DNA of 6,797 nucleotides from Candidatus Poseidonia sp. (GCA_023254365.1 JALRLQ010000077.1:1-6797), one strand, 5' to 3'; counted from the first letter of the stretch, positions 1-6,748 are shown. Made by a program: numbers and translations. Notes: generated from the letters alone by a model not told the origin.

Positions 1-7
1 TGCGAAC

Positions 8-1378
8 TCAACGGCGTCCACGTTTGCCCTTTCTTCCGCCTTTACGCTTCTTTCCGGTGTGTTCCCACTGGCGACCTGAACGACTGCGCCAGTCTTCCAA
101 GTCTCCTGCTCCCCAGGACTCTTTCTCCACCCTCTTTCGAAGGGCTCTTGGTAACTCGGTTACCGACTTTACATTGAGTTTGATCTTACCCATATCTTTC
201 TCCAATTGGCGAATGCCGTCGCCTCCTGGGCCAACCATTGCGCCAACAGCCGAATCGTCGACGAAGATATCTGCCGATGAATCGGTTAGGAACTTAGCAT
301 GTAAGACAGATATTCCGGTAAGTCGGGACGCTTCTCGCTTCAATTCCTCAGCGGCAAGTCTCCAAGCGGGACTGCCGCCTTCTCCGCTTCCGCCACTAAC
401 AGGCACGACTGCAATTTCTGAGCCGAAGGCGAACATTTCGTGGGTCAGTTTTCCACTTGGGAATTCAACGACTTCAATGACCGGGCGGGCCAATTCTTCC
501 TGCATTCCCGTTGGGGGTTTGACGGTCATTCGTAGTTCCAACACCTGTTGTATGGCCCCGGACTCGACGTGGAGAATGGTGTCAAGCACCTGGCTAACAA
601 GGCCCAATTCCACCTTTCCAATCAGTCGTTGGATGGCCTCCAGCGCCGAATTTGCGTGGGTCACGCCGAGCAGTCCCACGCCGGCCAACCTCACATCGGC
701 GAAGATCTCGAAATCCCTTGCTCGGCGAACCTCGTCGAAGATGACAAAGTCCGGACGCACCAGGAAAATGATCTCGGCGGTCTTCTCAAGGTCGCCCTCC
801 AAGGGCGCATATTGCGTGATTCGGTCGGCCAGTTGAAGGTCGCGAGGGGCCTCCATCGTTTTCACCATGGCGCCAACATCCGTGTCGAGGTATTCGGCAA
901 TGGCCTGAGCCAGTGTGGTCTTACCTGAACCAGGCCGTCCGCAGATGAACACCCCTCGGTGGTGGTTTCGTAGGCGTTCAATCAACCGCTGGTCGAGGTC
1001 ATAATCGCCAAGACTCAACTTTGCAACAGGGCGTACGACGGTGATTTCACGTGCGTCCGAAAAAGGCGGCCACGCCGACGTGATGCGCAAATCACCGAGT
1101 TGAATCACGCGGCAGCCTTTGCGGTCGATTTCCAGGAAACAATCACTGCGACCCCGATGTTCTTCCACGACGGTCATCAACTCCTCTTCAAGTTGCTCAA
1201 GTTGAAGGGTGTCCCACACCGTTGCATCGCCTTCAACCTCTGTGAGTTTGAGTGACCCGATGGTGCCTTGCTTCACCCTTGGAGGACAATCGGCTTTGAG
1301 AAAAACCGTGTGGACGTCCTCACCCAGCAGGGACTCGAGATGCGAGGGGAGTGGAGGGTGGTCGCCGTGGGTTGCCAT
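8..1378 (-). CDS. PilT-type P-loop ATPase with C-terminal KH domain (PIN-less form of the archaeal PIN-ATPase-KH family)
   Basis: This 456-residue protein matches the ATPase and KH parts of the archaeal PIN/PilT-ATPase-KH family, which is presumed to act on RNA in the cytoplasm. Residues 25-145 are the conserved region before the ATPase (FLEIDRKG near 81, PPFSDAREIT near 104). Walker A is GRPGSGKT (147-154) and Walker B is FVIFDE (211-216). VTHANS with His241 and the IQRLIGKVELG segment (249-259) are typical of secretion-ATPase-like PilT proteins. A KH fold follows at about 365-405, with the GPGG loop at 383-386, and then a basic tail rich in Lys, Arg and Gly (442-456). Family members usually begin with a PIN nuclease domain of roughly 150 residues; here it is absent, and an in-frame TGA (1382-1384) two codons before the ATG blocks any extension. 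The start is supported by GGTGA ten bases upstream. The family call is firm; the cellular role is not established. Confidence 0.9.
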   Translation of the reverse strand: MATHGDHPPLPSHLESLLGEDVHTVFLKADCPPRVKQGTIGSLKLTEVEGDATVWDTLQLEQLEEELMTVVEEHRGRSDCFLEIDRKGCRVIQLGDLRITSAWPPFSDAREITVVRPVAKLSLGDYDLDQRLIERLRNHHRGVFICGRPGSGKTTLAQAIAEYLDTDVGAMVKTMEAPRDLQLADRITQYAPLEGDLEKTAEIIFLVRPDFVIFDEVRRARDFEIFADVRLAGVGLLGVTHANSALEAIQRLIGKVELGLVSQVLDTILHVESGAIQQVLELRMTVKPPTGMQEELARPVIEVVEFPSGKLTHEMFAFGSEIAVVPVSGGSGEGGSPAWRLAAEELKREASRLTGISVLHAKFLTDSSADIFVDDSAVGAMVGPGGDGIRQLEKDMGKIKLNVKSVTELPRALRKRVEKESWGAGDLEDWRSRSGRQWEHTGKKRKGGRKGKRGRR

Positions 1379-1388
1379 CGCTCAATTG

Positions 1389-1393
1389 TCACC
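1389..1393 (-). promoter_or_regulatory. Ribosome binding site of the ATPase-KH gene
   Basis: The minus strand reads GGTGA here, ten bases before the ATG at 1378. It matches the core of the prokaryotic Shine-Dalgarno sequence. It supports this start and implies a leadered transcript. Confidence 0.55.
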
Positions 1394-1428
1394 GCCGCCG
1401 GCCTTTGACACTTCGCTTGAAGGAAGGG

Positions 1429-1782
1429 TCAGGCGCCGTTGGGTTGCATCATGAATCCGGTCAGCCAAAAAGAGCCAATGAACGACAACGACAGCACGTA
1501 GGCACCCACGGCCGGGAAGGCCCATACGGAAATGGACAACTGAGCGAACACCACGATGCTCACCACCACAGCCAACATGGTCCACGGTCCACTACCGGTC
1601 AAATGGAGCGAGGCGAACGTGGCTTCCCGTTCGGAAAGCGCCCAAACAAGGCCTGTCAGCGAGCACAGAGCGATGAGGGTCAACATACCGTCCATCATGG
1701 TTCCTTGCAGATACCAAACGCCTAGAGCGGCCACGAGGCTGGCGGCGAGCATGCGTTGGACGACGGTGATGTCAAGGCCCAT
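1429..1782 (-). CDS. Small four-helix membrane protein of unknown function
   Basis: I do not recognise this 117-residue protein. It has four hydrophobic stretches at about residues 9-27, 31-49, 66-87 and 90-111, with a short polar loop containing Glu-Arg-Glu (51-53) between helices 2 and 3, so it should be an integral membrane protein made of two helical hairpins. There are no charged residues inside the helices and no obvious catalytic or metal-binding motif. The ATG at 1782 is the farthest upstream possible start, because an upstream in-frame ATG (1798-1800) is followed by a TAG three codons later. No Shine-Dalgarno sequence is visible. A weak AT-rich stretch on the minus strand (1808-1816) lies about 27 bases upstream and might be a promoter. 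The gene is 65 bases downstream of the oxidoreductase and 50 bases upstream of the ATPase-KH gene, so it may share a transcript with either. The hydrophobicity pattern supports a real gene; its function is unknown. Confidence 0.72.
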   Translation of the reverse strand: MGLDITVVQRMLAASLVAALGVWYLQGTMMDGMLTLIALCSLTGLVWALSEREATFASLHLTGSGPWTMLAVVVSIVVFAQLSISVWAFPAVGAYVLSLSFIGSFWLTGFMMQPNGA

Positions 1783-1847
1783 ACGCTACGCCAGTCGCAT
1801 GGGATTCTTCAAATCTCGCAAGGGTGTAGATGCGAAGGGGTGCATGT

Positions 1848-2747
1848 TCACCCGTTGGTGTGCATCCACTGGCTCTGGTCGAGCAGTTCGTGAACAGAGG
1901 GGTTCACCGCAGGCTGGCCCGACTTTACCATGTCAAGGAACGCTCGCCATTCCTCCTCAAGTGCTTGGCCTGCGTATTCCTCCATCACCGGGTCTTGGTC
2001 GTCGTCATCCTTGGGCCTCCAAACCAACTGACCGCTTCCAAAATCCAAGGAGGCATCCACGGACGGGGATTGGACGGCCACCGCTCGAATTTCGTCGTCT
2101 GCACCCCATGCCACGTCGACAATGGCCATGCGACCGGACGTATCGGCCAACCGAAGCAACACGGCATCGGATTGGCGGTCAATGAACACGACGTCCATGT
2201 CCATCAACGGTTGGTCAAGCAACCAGGAAACGGCGTCCAAGCCATGAACGGCAAGCGTGGTCAGCGCATCCAAATCCTCCGGCCATGGGCGTTGTGTTCT
2301 ACGAACGTACGCGACGGTTTCGATCTGAGAGACGGCGTTGTCTTCAATGGCGGATTTGATTCGCCTCAGGCCCGGGTGATGGCGCAGCAAATAGCCCACC
2401 AGCATCACGGCGTTCTTCGGCAGGTTCTCCAGCATGGCATGGGTCGCTTGATGGTCATCGCTTAGCGGCTTTTCAACGAGCACCGGTATGTCGGCTTCGA
2501 GGGCTTGGCTCAGCAAGTCGAGGTGGCTTTCTGGGGGCGTTACCAAGGCCACGGCGTCCAGCGTTTCCTCTGCAAGAAGGTCGTCGATGTGGGTGTACAC
2601 TGCATCCACCGACAACCCAGCGAGTTGGGTTGGGTCGACATCGCAAACAGAAATGCGTTGCACGACGCCTTCATCGAGCAATTTCATGAGCACGTTCAGA
2701 TGATTTTTACCCCAACGGCCGCAGCCAACCAATCCAATGGAAAACAT
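1848..2747 (-). CDS. Gfo/Idh/MocA-family NAD(P)-dependent oxidoreductase
   Basis: A predicted cytoplasmic dehydrogenase or reductase of the Gfo/Idh/MocA family, which typically oxidises or reduces hydroxyl groups on sugars, sugar nucleotides or inositols. The N-terminal Rossmann fold starts with the dinucleotide motif GCGRWG (residues 8-13) after a short beta strand. CDVDP (35-39) ends the second strand, where an acidic residue usually contacts the ribose of NAD. ALVTPPESH (67-75) and VLVEKPLS (89-96) are family hallmarks, and Lys93 of EKP is the usual catalytic lysine. VHGLDAVSWLL (167-177) corresponds to the conserved H-x-x-D active-site helix, with His168 and Asp171. At 299 residues it is shorter than most members (about 320-390), mainly through a reduced C-terminal sheet domain. 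The start is supported by GGTGAGG ten bases upstream. It lies 69 bases after the exporter and may be co-transcribed with it. The substrate cannot be told from the sequence. Confidence 0.93.
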   Translation of the reverse strand: MFSIGLVGCGRWGKNHLNVLMKLLDEGVVQRISVCDVDPTQLAGLSVDAVYTHIDDLLAEETLDAVALVTPPESHLDLLSQALEADIPVLVEKPLSDDHQATHAMLENLPKNAVMLVGYLLRHHPGLRRIKSAIEDNAVSQIETVAYVRRTQRPWPEDLDALTTLAVHGLDAVSWLLDQPLMDMDVVFIDRQSDAVLLRLADTSGRMAIVDVAWGADDEIRAVAVQSPSVDASLDFGSGQLVWRPKDDDDQDPVMEEYAGQALEEEWRAFLDMVKSGQPAVNPSVHELLDQSQWMHTNG

Positions 2748-2757
2748 CGTTGATTCG

Positions 2758-2764
2758 CCTCACC
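2758..2764 (-). promoter_or_regulatory. Ribosome binding site of the oxidoreductase gene
   Basis: The minus strand reads GGTGAGG, ten bases before the ATG at 2747. It is one of the two best Shine-Dalgarno matches in the window and fixes the start. The rest of the 69-base spacer (2748-2816) shows no convincing TATA box and no T-rich terminator, which fits read-through from the exporter gene. Confidence 0.65.
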
Positions 2765-2816
2765 TATACAGGTCTGTTTCCCCCTTTCGGTCATCATTGA
2801 AGAGGTTTCATGTCGT

Positions 2817-3437
2817 TCAACCTGTCAGGAACGGGGAGGCTACAACGCCCGCAATCAGCAGCATGGATACGCCGATGGCCGCGTCGATGCGCTGCCACGC
2901 CGTAGGACTGGTGAGCCATTTCGAGAGCGTGCGTGCGCCGTAACCCAACGCGAAGAAAAACAGGCACGAGGCGGTAGCGGCGCCTGCCGTAAAGGCAACG
3001 AGATCGTTGCCGACAAACGTTGTGGATGCGCTGCCTATCAACAGCAACGTGTCAAGATACACGTGGGGATTCAACAATGTAAATCCAAGCGTCGCCATCA
3101 AGGTCGGGCCAAGAGGCTCAACGAGATCGTCGTTGATTACGAGGCCCTGCGGCGTCAATGCGGAACGGAAACGAAGCAGTGCGTATCCGGCGATGAACGT
3201 GGCGGCGAACAACGTCAAGGGTTTCTCAATCCATGCAGCGTTCTCCATCAATGCGCCTATGCCAAGCACGCCGCACAAAATCAAGAGGGTGTCGCACAGC
3301 GAACAAACCAAACACACGGCGAACACGTGCGAGCGTTGGAGTCCTTGACGGAGAACAAACACGTTTTGTGGCCCGATGGCAAGAATCAATCCCAAACTGA
3401 GACCAAATCCAGCAAGTCCGGCCGTCGCTGCGCCCAT
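2817..3437 (-). CDS. LysE/ArgO-family amino-acid exporter
   Basis: A 206-residue membrane transporter of the LysE family, whose characterised members LysE and ArgO export lysine and/or arginine using the membrane potential. The diagnostic motif is AIGPQNVFVLRQGL (residues 20-33) at the end of the first helix. SLCDTLLI (46-53) carries the conserved Asp49 in helix 2, and LLNPHVYLDT (121-130) is the family's second signature. FFALGYGART (161-170) is also typical. Six hydrophobic segments lie at about 5-23, 38-60, 71-90, 113-135, 146-166 and 185-203, which matches the family. The length is normal and nothing looks damaged. The start at 3437 lies 9 bases after the propeller's stop, and its ribosome binding site overlaps that stop, so the genes are probably co-transcribed and translationally coupled. 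The substrate is inferred from the family only; the NPHVYLDT form resembles ArgO, but a different amino acid is possible. Confidence 0.93.
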   Translation of the reverse strand: MGAATAGLAGFGLSLGLILAIGPQNVFVLRQGLQRSHVFAVCLVCSLCDTLLILCGVLGIGALMENAAWIEKPLTLFAATFIAGYALLRFRSALTPQGLVINDDLVEPLGPTLMATLGFTLLNPHVYLDTLLLIGSASTTFVGNDLVAFTAGAATASCLFFFALGYGARTLSKWLTSPTAWQRIDAAIGVSMLLIAGVVASPFLTG

Positions 3438-3444
3438 TGGCTCG

Positions 3445-3448
3445 CCTC
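3445..3448 (-). promoter_or_regulatory. Ribosome binding site of the exporter, overlapping the propeller stop codon
   Basis: The minus strand reads TGAGG, in which TGA (3447-3449) ends the propeller gene and GAGG (3445-3448) forms a Shine-Dalgarno sequence seven bases before the exporter ATG. The overlap suggests that ribosomes finishing the propeller help start the exporter. Confidence 0.6.
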
Positions 3449-3551
3449 AAGCTTCGTCCGACTCAACCCTATCGCTCTCGCCGCTCTCGGCAGACGATAC
3501 TTCGCCGTCGTCTTCAGCATCGCGTTCGCCCTCGTCAGAAACCGCAACGTC
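3447..3551 (-). other. Region encoding the acidic low-complexity tail of the propeller lipoprotein
   Basis: This encodes residues 750-784, composed mostly of Asp, Glu, Ser and Gly with only two Arg. It follows the Tyr-rich end of the propeller fold and resembles in composition the stalk of the upstream regulator. It is probably disordered and exposed outside the cell. Confidence 0.75.
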
Positions 3552-5801
3552 TTCGCCGTAGTAGTCGTACCTGTACGCTGAACTGTGGGGGATGGTCAGG
3601 CTTGCCGTTTCTTCCATGGTGGTCAAGTTCGTCACCGTGACGCCTGCAGAGGAAATCGCGTAGATGAAATCGCCCATGAAAATGGAACGACGGATGTTTC
3701 GGTCGTCCCACCAGCGTTGCTGATCGTCATCGCCATCGTAAAGCGACGAATGATTCACTTCACCGTAAACATCGAGCGTTCCTTCTGTTTCGTTGACCTC
3801 AACGAGAACCAATTTTGAGATGTACTCGTACCTGTAGTGGTAACGACCGTTTTCATACCAGTCGACGCTGCGGTAGGTGGACAATGGAACGGCCAGCAAC
3901 TCCTTGGGAGCCCAGTACTGGAAGGCTTTGTGCTCGTAATTGGCTTCGGACCACGACCACCACCACATGTGCTCGTTTTCTTTGGCCACCGGAGAAAGGC
4001 GAAGCACGTTTGCCTGTTGCGGGTCGGTGGGGTCGCTGATGTCAAACAGCGAGAGTTGAGTGCCTGCCCAATCGAGGCCGGTGCCGTCTTCGTTGGCCGG
4101 GCCAAATCCAATGGTCAGCAGGTTGTCCCTTGAGAGTGGATGGATGTAGGTGGAGACGCCGGGCACCTTGAGTTCACCCAGGATGGTGGGGTTGGTCTCG
4201 TCCGACACATCGATGACCCACAGGGGATCGATTTGCTCAAAGGTCACGATGTAGGCGCGGTCACCATCAAAGCGAGCGCTCCAAATCCGTTCACCGGGAG
4301 CGATGCCGTCCACCTTCCCGGCCTCAACGAGGATTTGCTGGTCGGTTTCAACATCAACAGAGCGAACGAGCGTCACCAGTTGAGAGGACATCGGTTCAGG
4401 ATCATCCATCCACCAGCGGTTCCACTGACCGGTGGTCGTCGCCACGCGCAGGACGCCTTCGTATTCGGAAAGGGCGAACTGGTTGATGACCGTGCCGTTG
4501 ACACGGCCAGAGCCGGTGTACAGCGTTGCATCGGGTGAACTGATGTCAAACGTGTGAAGGTTGGTCATCTCATCCATGCCGTCGTTGTCCCAGAACCACC
4601 ACCAGTCGAAGGACGATTCCGACAACACCAGCACATCGGCTGAAGCGTAAACCTGCGGATAGTTTCCGACCACATGGTCAACTTCGTAGTCGAACGTTGG
4701 TGATGCGAGGTCCAGAGAGAAGATGCTGGAGATGCCTCGGTTCATGCCGTCTTCTGGCGCAACAAATTCTCGACAGGCGTTCTCGCTCATTCGGTGTGTG
4801 GAAACTTCGCCGTTGCTGTACTCGTACACCTGCGGGATGAGGTCTGCAAGGGTCAACCGAGCCAAGACTTCGGCGTTGTTTTGCATGGTCTGCCAGGCAA
4901 CCTTCTCGCGGATTTCCAAGCGCAGCGGGTCGTCGTAATCCAGGTTCCAGTATCCATTGGGGAGATTCAACCACGACTGCAATCCTTGGACGTCCATCCA
5001 TGCGTGGGTCACGGTTCGTACCGTTCCGCTGACTTCACGAGCCGTGATGTAACTCCCTTCGATAAACAACTCTCTCACGACGTCCGGTTGCGTGCGGTCG
5101 CTGATGTCAAGCACCGTGAATTTGGTGAGGCTGTTGGTTCGCCAGGAGCCGTATCGCTCGTCCCAACCCATCGCATCGACGACGGGGTGGCTGCTGGAAA
5201 TGGTCCATGGGTTGAGATTGGAGATCACCACCAAACGGTCGCCATCGAGCATCATCGCCACCGGTGAGCCGGACAGCGTCATGTTCGAGGCGGCTTCAAG
5301 CTCACCGAACTCTGGAACACCAAAGATATGGAGGCGCTGACCCTGAAGGTAGTAGATGTGATAGCCGTCGGTTTTGACAAAGTCGGCCTCATCAACGCCA
5401 GTCTCTTGGTTGTTGGTTCCCGAAAAATCCTCACCTTCGACGCGCGTAGGAGCAGACTTGGTTTGGCCGCCGTTGGCTGAACCATCGCTCGCGCTGGCGT
5501 CGTCCATGGCCATTTCTGCGTCCTCGAGCCACATGCCACCGCCGTAGTAGTACTGCTCGGCCACGGCCTGCAACAGGAGGGTCCGGTATTCTTCTTCCAG
5601 CGATTGCTTGAGGGCTTGTTCCAGGTCATCGCAATCGTCGTAGGCGTACAGTTGTGGGCTGGAGATTGTGCGAGAAGGCCCGGTCATCCAGTCGTCAGGG
5701 AGGATGACATCAGGGACCTCGACGTCGCCTTCGTAAGAGAGACAACCCGACATGAGCATGCTCATCACGAGTGCAACGGCCACGATTTTTGTTCGTTCCA
5801 T
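3447..5801 (-). CDS. Secreted beta-propeller lipoprotein (C-terminal beta-propeller family distantly related to WD40)
   Basis: This 784-residue protein is predicted to be exported and lipid-anchored on the outer face of the membrane. It begins with Met-Glu-Arg-Thr-Lys, a hydrophobic stretch and the lipobox-like LMSGC, with Cys20 as the candidate modified residue. The segment around 128-146 (TNNQETGVDEADFVKTDG) is the signature of the archaeal/bacterial beta-propeller family. Blade-end motifs recur as LDISDRTQP (231-239), FDISSPD (418-424), IDVSDETNP (530-538) and FDISDPTDP (586-594). The family-typical SEANYEHKAF lies at 618-627. Other visible features are two cysteines that might pair (57 and 343), five N-glycosylation sequons (N173, N435, N670, N683, N725), Trp-rich acidic loops, and a 35-residue acidic tail (750-784) with 16 Asp/Glu. 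There is no C-terminal membrane helix. No Shine-Dalgarno precedes the ATG, but a TATA-like box is 27 bases upstream. The molecular function of the family is unknown; ligand binding or envelope sensing is an inference. Confidence 0.92.
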   Translation of the reverse strand: MERTKIVAVALVMSMLMSGCLSYEGDVEVPDVILPDDWMTGPSRTISSPQLYAYDDCDDLEQALKQSLEEEYRTLLLQAVAEQYYYGGGMWLEDAEMAMDDASASDGSANGGQTKSAPTRVEGEDFSGTNNQETGVDEADFVKTDGYHIYYLQGQRLHIFGVPEFGELEAASNMTLSGSPVAMMLDGDRLVVISNLNPWTISSSHPVVDAMGWDERYGSWRTNSLTKFTVLDISDRTQPDVVRELFIEGSYITAREVSGTVRTVTHAWMDVQGLQSWLNLPNGYWNLDYDDPLRLEIREKVAWQTMQNNAEVLARLTLADLIPQVYEYSNGEVSTHRMSENACREFVAPEDGMNRGISSIFSLDLASPTFDYEVDHVVGNYPQVYASADVLVLSESSFDWWWFWDNDGMDEMTNLHTFDISSPDATLYTGSGRVNGTVINQFALSEYEGVLRVATTTGQWNRWWMDDPEPMSSQLVTLVRSVDVETDQQILVEAGKVDGIAPGERIWSARFDGDRAYIVTFEQIDPLWVIDVSDETNPTILGELKVPGVSTYIHPLSRDNLLTIGFGPANEDGTGLDWAGTQLSLFDISDPTDPQQANVLRLSPVAKENEHMWWWSWSEANYEHKAFQYWAPKELLAVPLSTYRSVDWYENGRYHYRYEYISKLVLVEVNETEGTLDVYGEVNHSSLYDGDDDQQRWWDDRNIRRSIFMGDFIYAISSAGVTVTNLTTMEETASLTIPHSSAYRYDYYGEDVAVSDEGERDAEDDGEVSSAESGESDRVESDEA

Positions 5802-5823
5802 GGTATCGCTTAGGCGTGCACTT

Positions 5824-5832
5824 CATATTAAC
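5824..5832 (-). promoter_or_regulatory. TATA-like promoter box of the propeller gene, probably leaderless
   Basis: The minus strand reads GTTAATATG, centred 27 bases before the A of the ATG at 5801. Archaeal TATA boxes lie about 25-27 bases before the transcription start, so the mRNA would begin at or next to the start codon. The absence of a Shine-Dalgarno sequence in the 61-base spacer agrees. No clear purine-rich BRE is seen upstream of it, so the call is moderate. Confidence 0.55.
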
Positions 5833-5862
5833 GAGTTGGTAAATTGGTTTTACATCGCTCGC

Positions 5863-6729
5863 CTATTGGGGCAGGGTCTTGCTAATGGCGAGTTGTTCAA
5901 GGCCCAAACCCGAAACTTTCCACTGTTTGGCCCTTTTTCCACCACCTTGTTCGATGAGTTGGTTTGCTTGAAGTTCGCGGATGTGATGGCTCAGTAACTG
6001 GCGAGAGATGGCGAGTTTCTCTCGGAGTTCCTTTCCCGTCGTCCCCAATTGTCCGCTCTCGGCGAGAACCTCCAAGATCGCCAACCTGGTGCCAGAAAGG
6101 GGGTTTTGGAACCGCGCCCGGTCTTGGTTGGAAAGAAGGGAGGAGGCATACCTGCGGTGTTTCCCGTCTTTCCACGAGAAGATGCTGCCTTCGGATTCGA
6201 GGTTGTGTGTATGGTAAGCCGTTACACCATTGGCCAAGTCCAAGCCGTCCCGCAACGCAGAGAAATGAATGCCAGCGTTGGCTTCGATGTACCCCAGAAT
6301 GCGTCCCTTGGTGAGGTCGTCCTCTCGGTGGACGCGACGCCTCGCCAACATGGGCGCCACGAGCGCGACCAGCAACACCACTCGGATGAATTCAAACAAC
6401 ACGCCCGAGATGAACAGGACGGTGAGGCCGCCCAAACTCCCGTTGAGGATGAAATTGGGCGATTGCGAAGGGGCCACGGGCGATGTTTGCTCGCTGTCCT
6501 CCGCCGGTAGCGATTCTTCTCGTGTCACCGATGCATCGCCGTCACTTTCTGCGTCGTCACTTTCAGATTCGCCACTGCTCTCTTCTGCTCCAGCGAGGTC
6601 AAACTCAGCACCAGGAGCAGGTTCGGTATCCGAGCCTTCGTAGGAATCGCTCTGCACACCGCACGTACCGTAAACAGCACCGGAGAGAAAGACGAGCACC
6701 AGCAGGCGCGTCAGCAGAACACCTCGCAT
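5863..6729 (-). CDS. Membrane-anchored transcriptional regulator with two winged-helix domains
   Basis: From the ATG at 6729 this is a 288-residue protein. A signal peptide (about 1-22; MRGVLLTRLL then a hydrophobic core) precedes an acidic Ser/Asp/Glu stalk (30-80; 19 of 51 residues acidic, one basic). A hydrophobic segment (93-128) is followed by ARRRVHR (129-135), which places the C-terminus in the cytoplasm. Two winged helix-turn-helix domains follow at about 138-197 (LTKGRILGYIEANAGIHFSALRDGL) and 209-275 (SGTRLAILEVLAESGQLGTTGKELREKLAISRQLLSHHIREL). This layout matches the archaeal predicted regulators with two HTH domains. The frame is open to a GTG at 6783, but the ATG is preferred: it begins the signal peptide, and a TATA-like box lies about 25 bases upstream. 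The window contains no kinase partner, so it appears to be a one-component sensor-regulator. Its nearest likely target is the propeller gene 61 bases downstream, or itself. Confidence 0.88.
   Translation of the reverse strand: MRGVLLTRLLVLVFLSGAVYGTCGVQSDSYEGSDTEPAPGAEFDLAGAEESSGESESDDAESDGDASVTREESLPAEDSEQTSPVAPSQSPNFILNGSLGGLTVLFISGVLFEFIRVVLLVALVAPMLARRRVHREDDLTKGRILGYIEANAGIHFSALRDGLDLANGVTAYHTHNLESEGSIFSWKDGKHRRYASSLLSNQDRARFQNPLSGTRLAILEVLAESGQLGTTGKELREKLAISRQLLSHHIRELQANQLIEQGGGKRAKQWKVSGLGLEQLAISKTLPQ
6460..6642 (-). other. Region encoding the acidic extracellular stalk of the regulator
   Basis: This encodes residues 30-90 of the regulator, rich in Glu, Asp, Ser, Ala and Pro and almost free of basic residues and large hydrophobics. 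It connects the signal peptide to the membrane segment and is too simple in composition to be a folded ligand-binding domain. Confidence 0.75.
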
Positions 6730-6748
6730 ACCCTGTGAGGCGGGGTTG

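Noticed and set aside
24..836. A 270-codon open frame on the plus strand opposite the ATPase-KH gene
   Set aside because: It is antisense to a strongly conserved protein, its translation has no recognisable domain, and it is Ser/Pro/Thr/Arg-rich as expected of a shadow frame.
1404..1415. A minus-strand AGTGTCAAAG that also occurs in the palindrome at 6774-6790
   Set aside because: A shared ten-base word is expected by chance many times over in a window of this size, and the second half of the palindrome is missing here.
1556..2465. Two long overlapping plus-strand open frames opposite the membrane protein and the oxidoreductase
   Set aside because: The minus strand carries a Gfo/Idh/MocA protein with all its hallmarks here; the plus-strand translations show no domain, no signal and low-quality composition.
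2748..2816. A promoter or terminator between the exporter and the oxidoreductase
   Set aside because: TGTATAGG on the minus strand is too near the start codon and merges with the ribosome binding site, and there is no T-rich tract or stem-loop of note.
6661..6663. Regulator Cys23 as a lipobox cysteine
   Set aside because: The preceding residues are VYGT, and Thr at the position before Cys does not fit the usual lipobox, unlike MSGC in the propeller protein. Ordinary signal-peptide cleavage or an uncleaved anchor is more likely.
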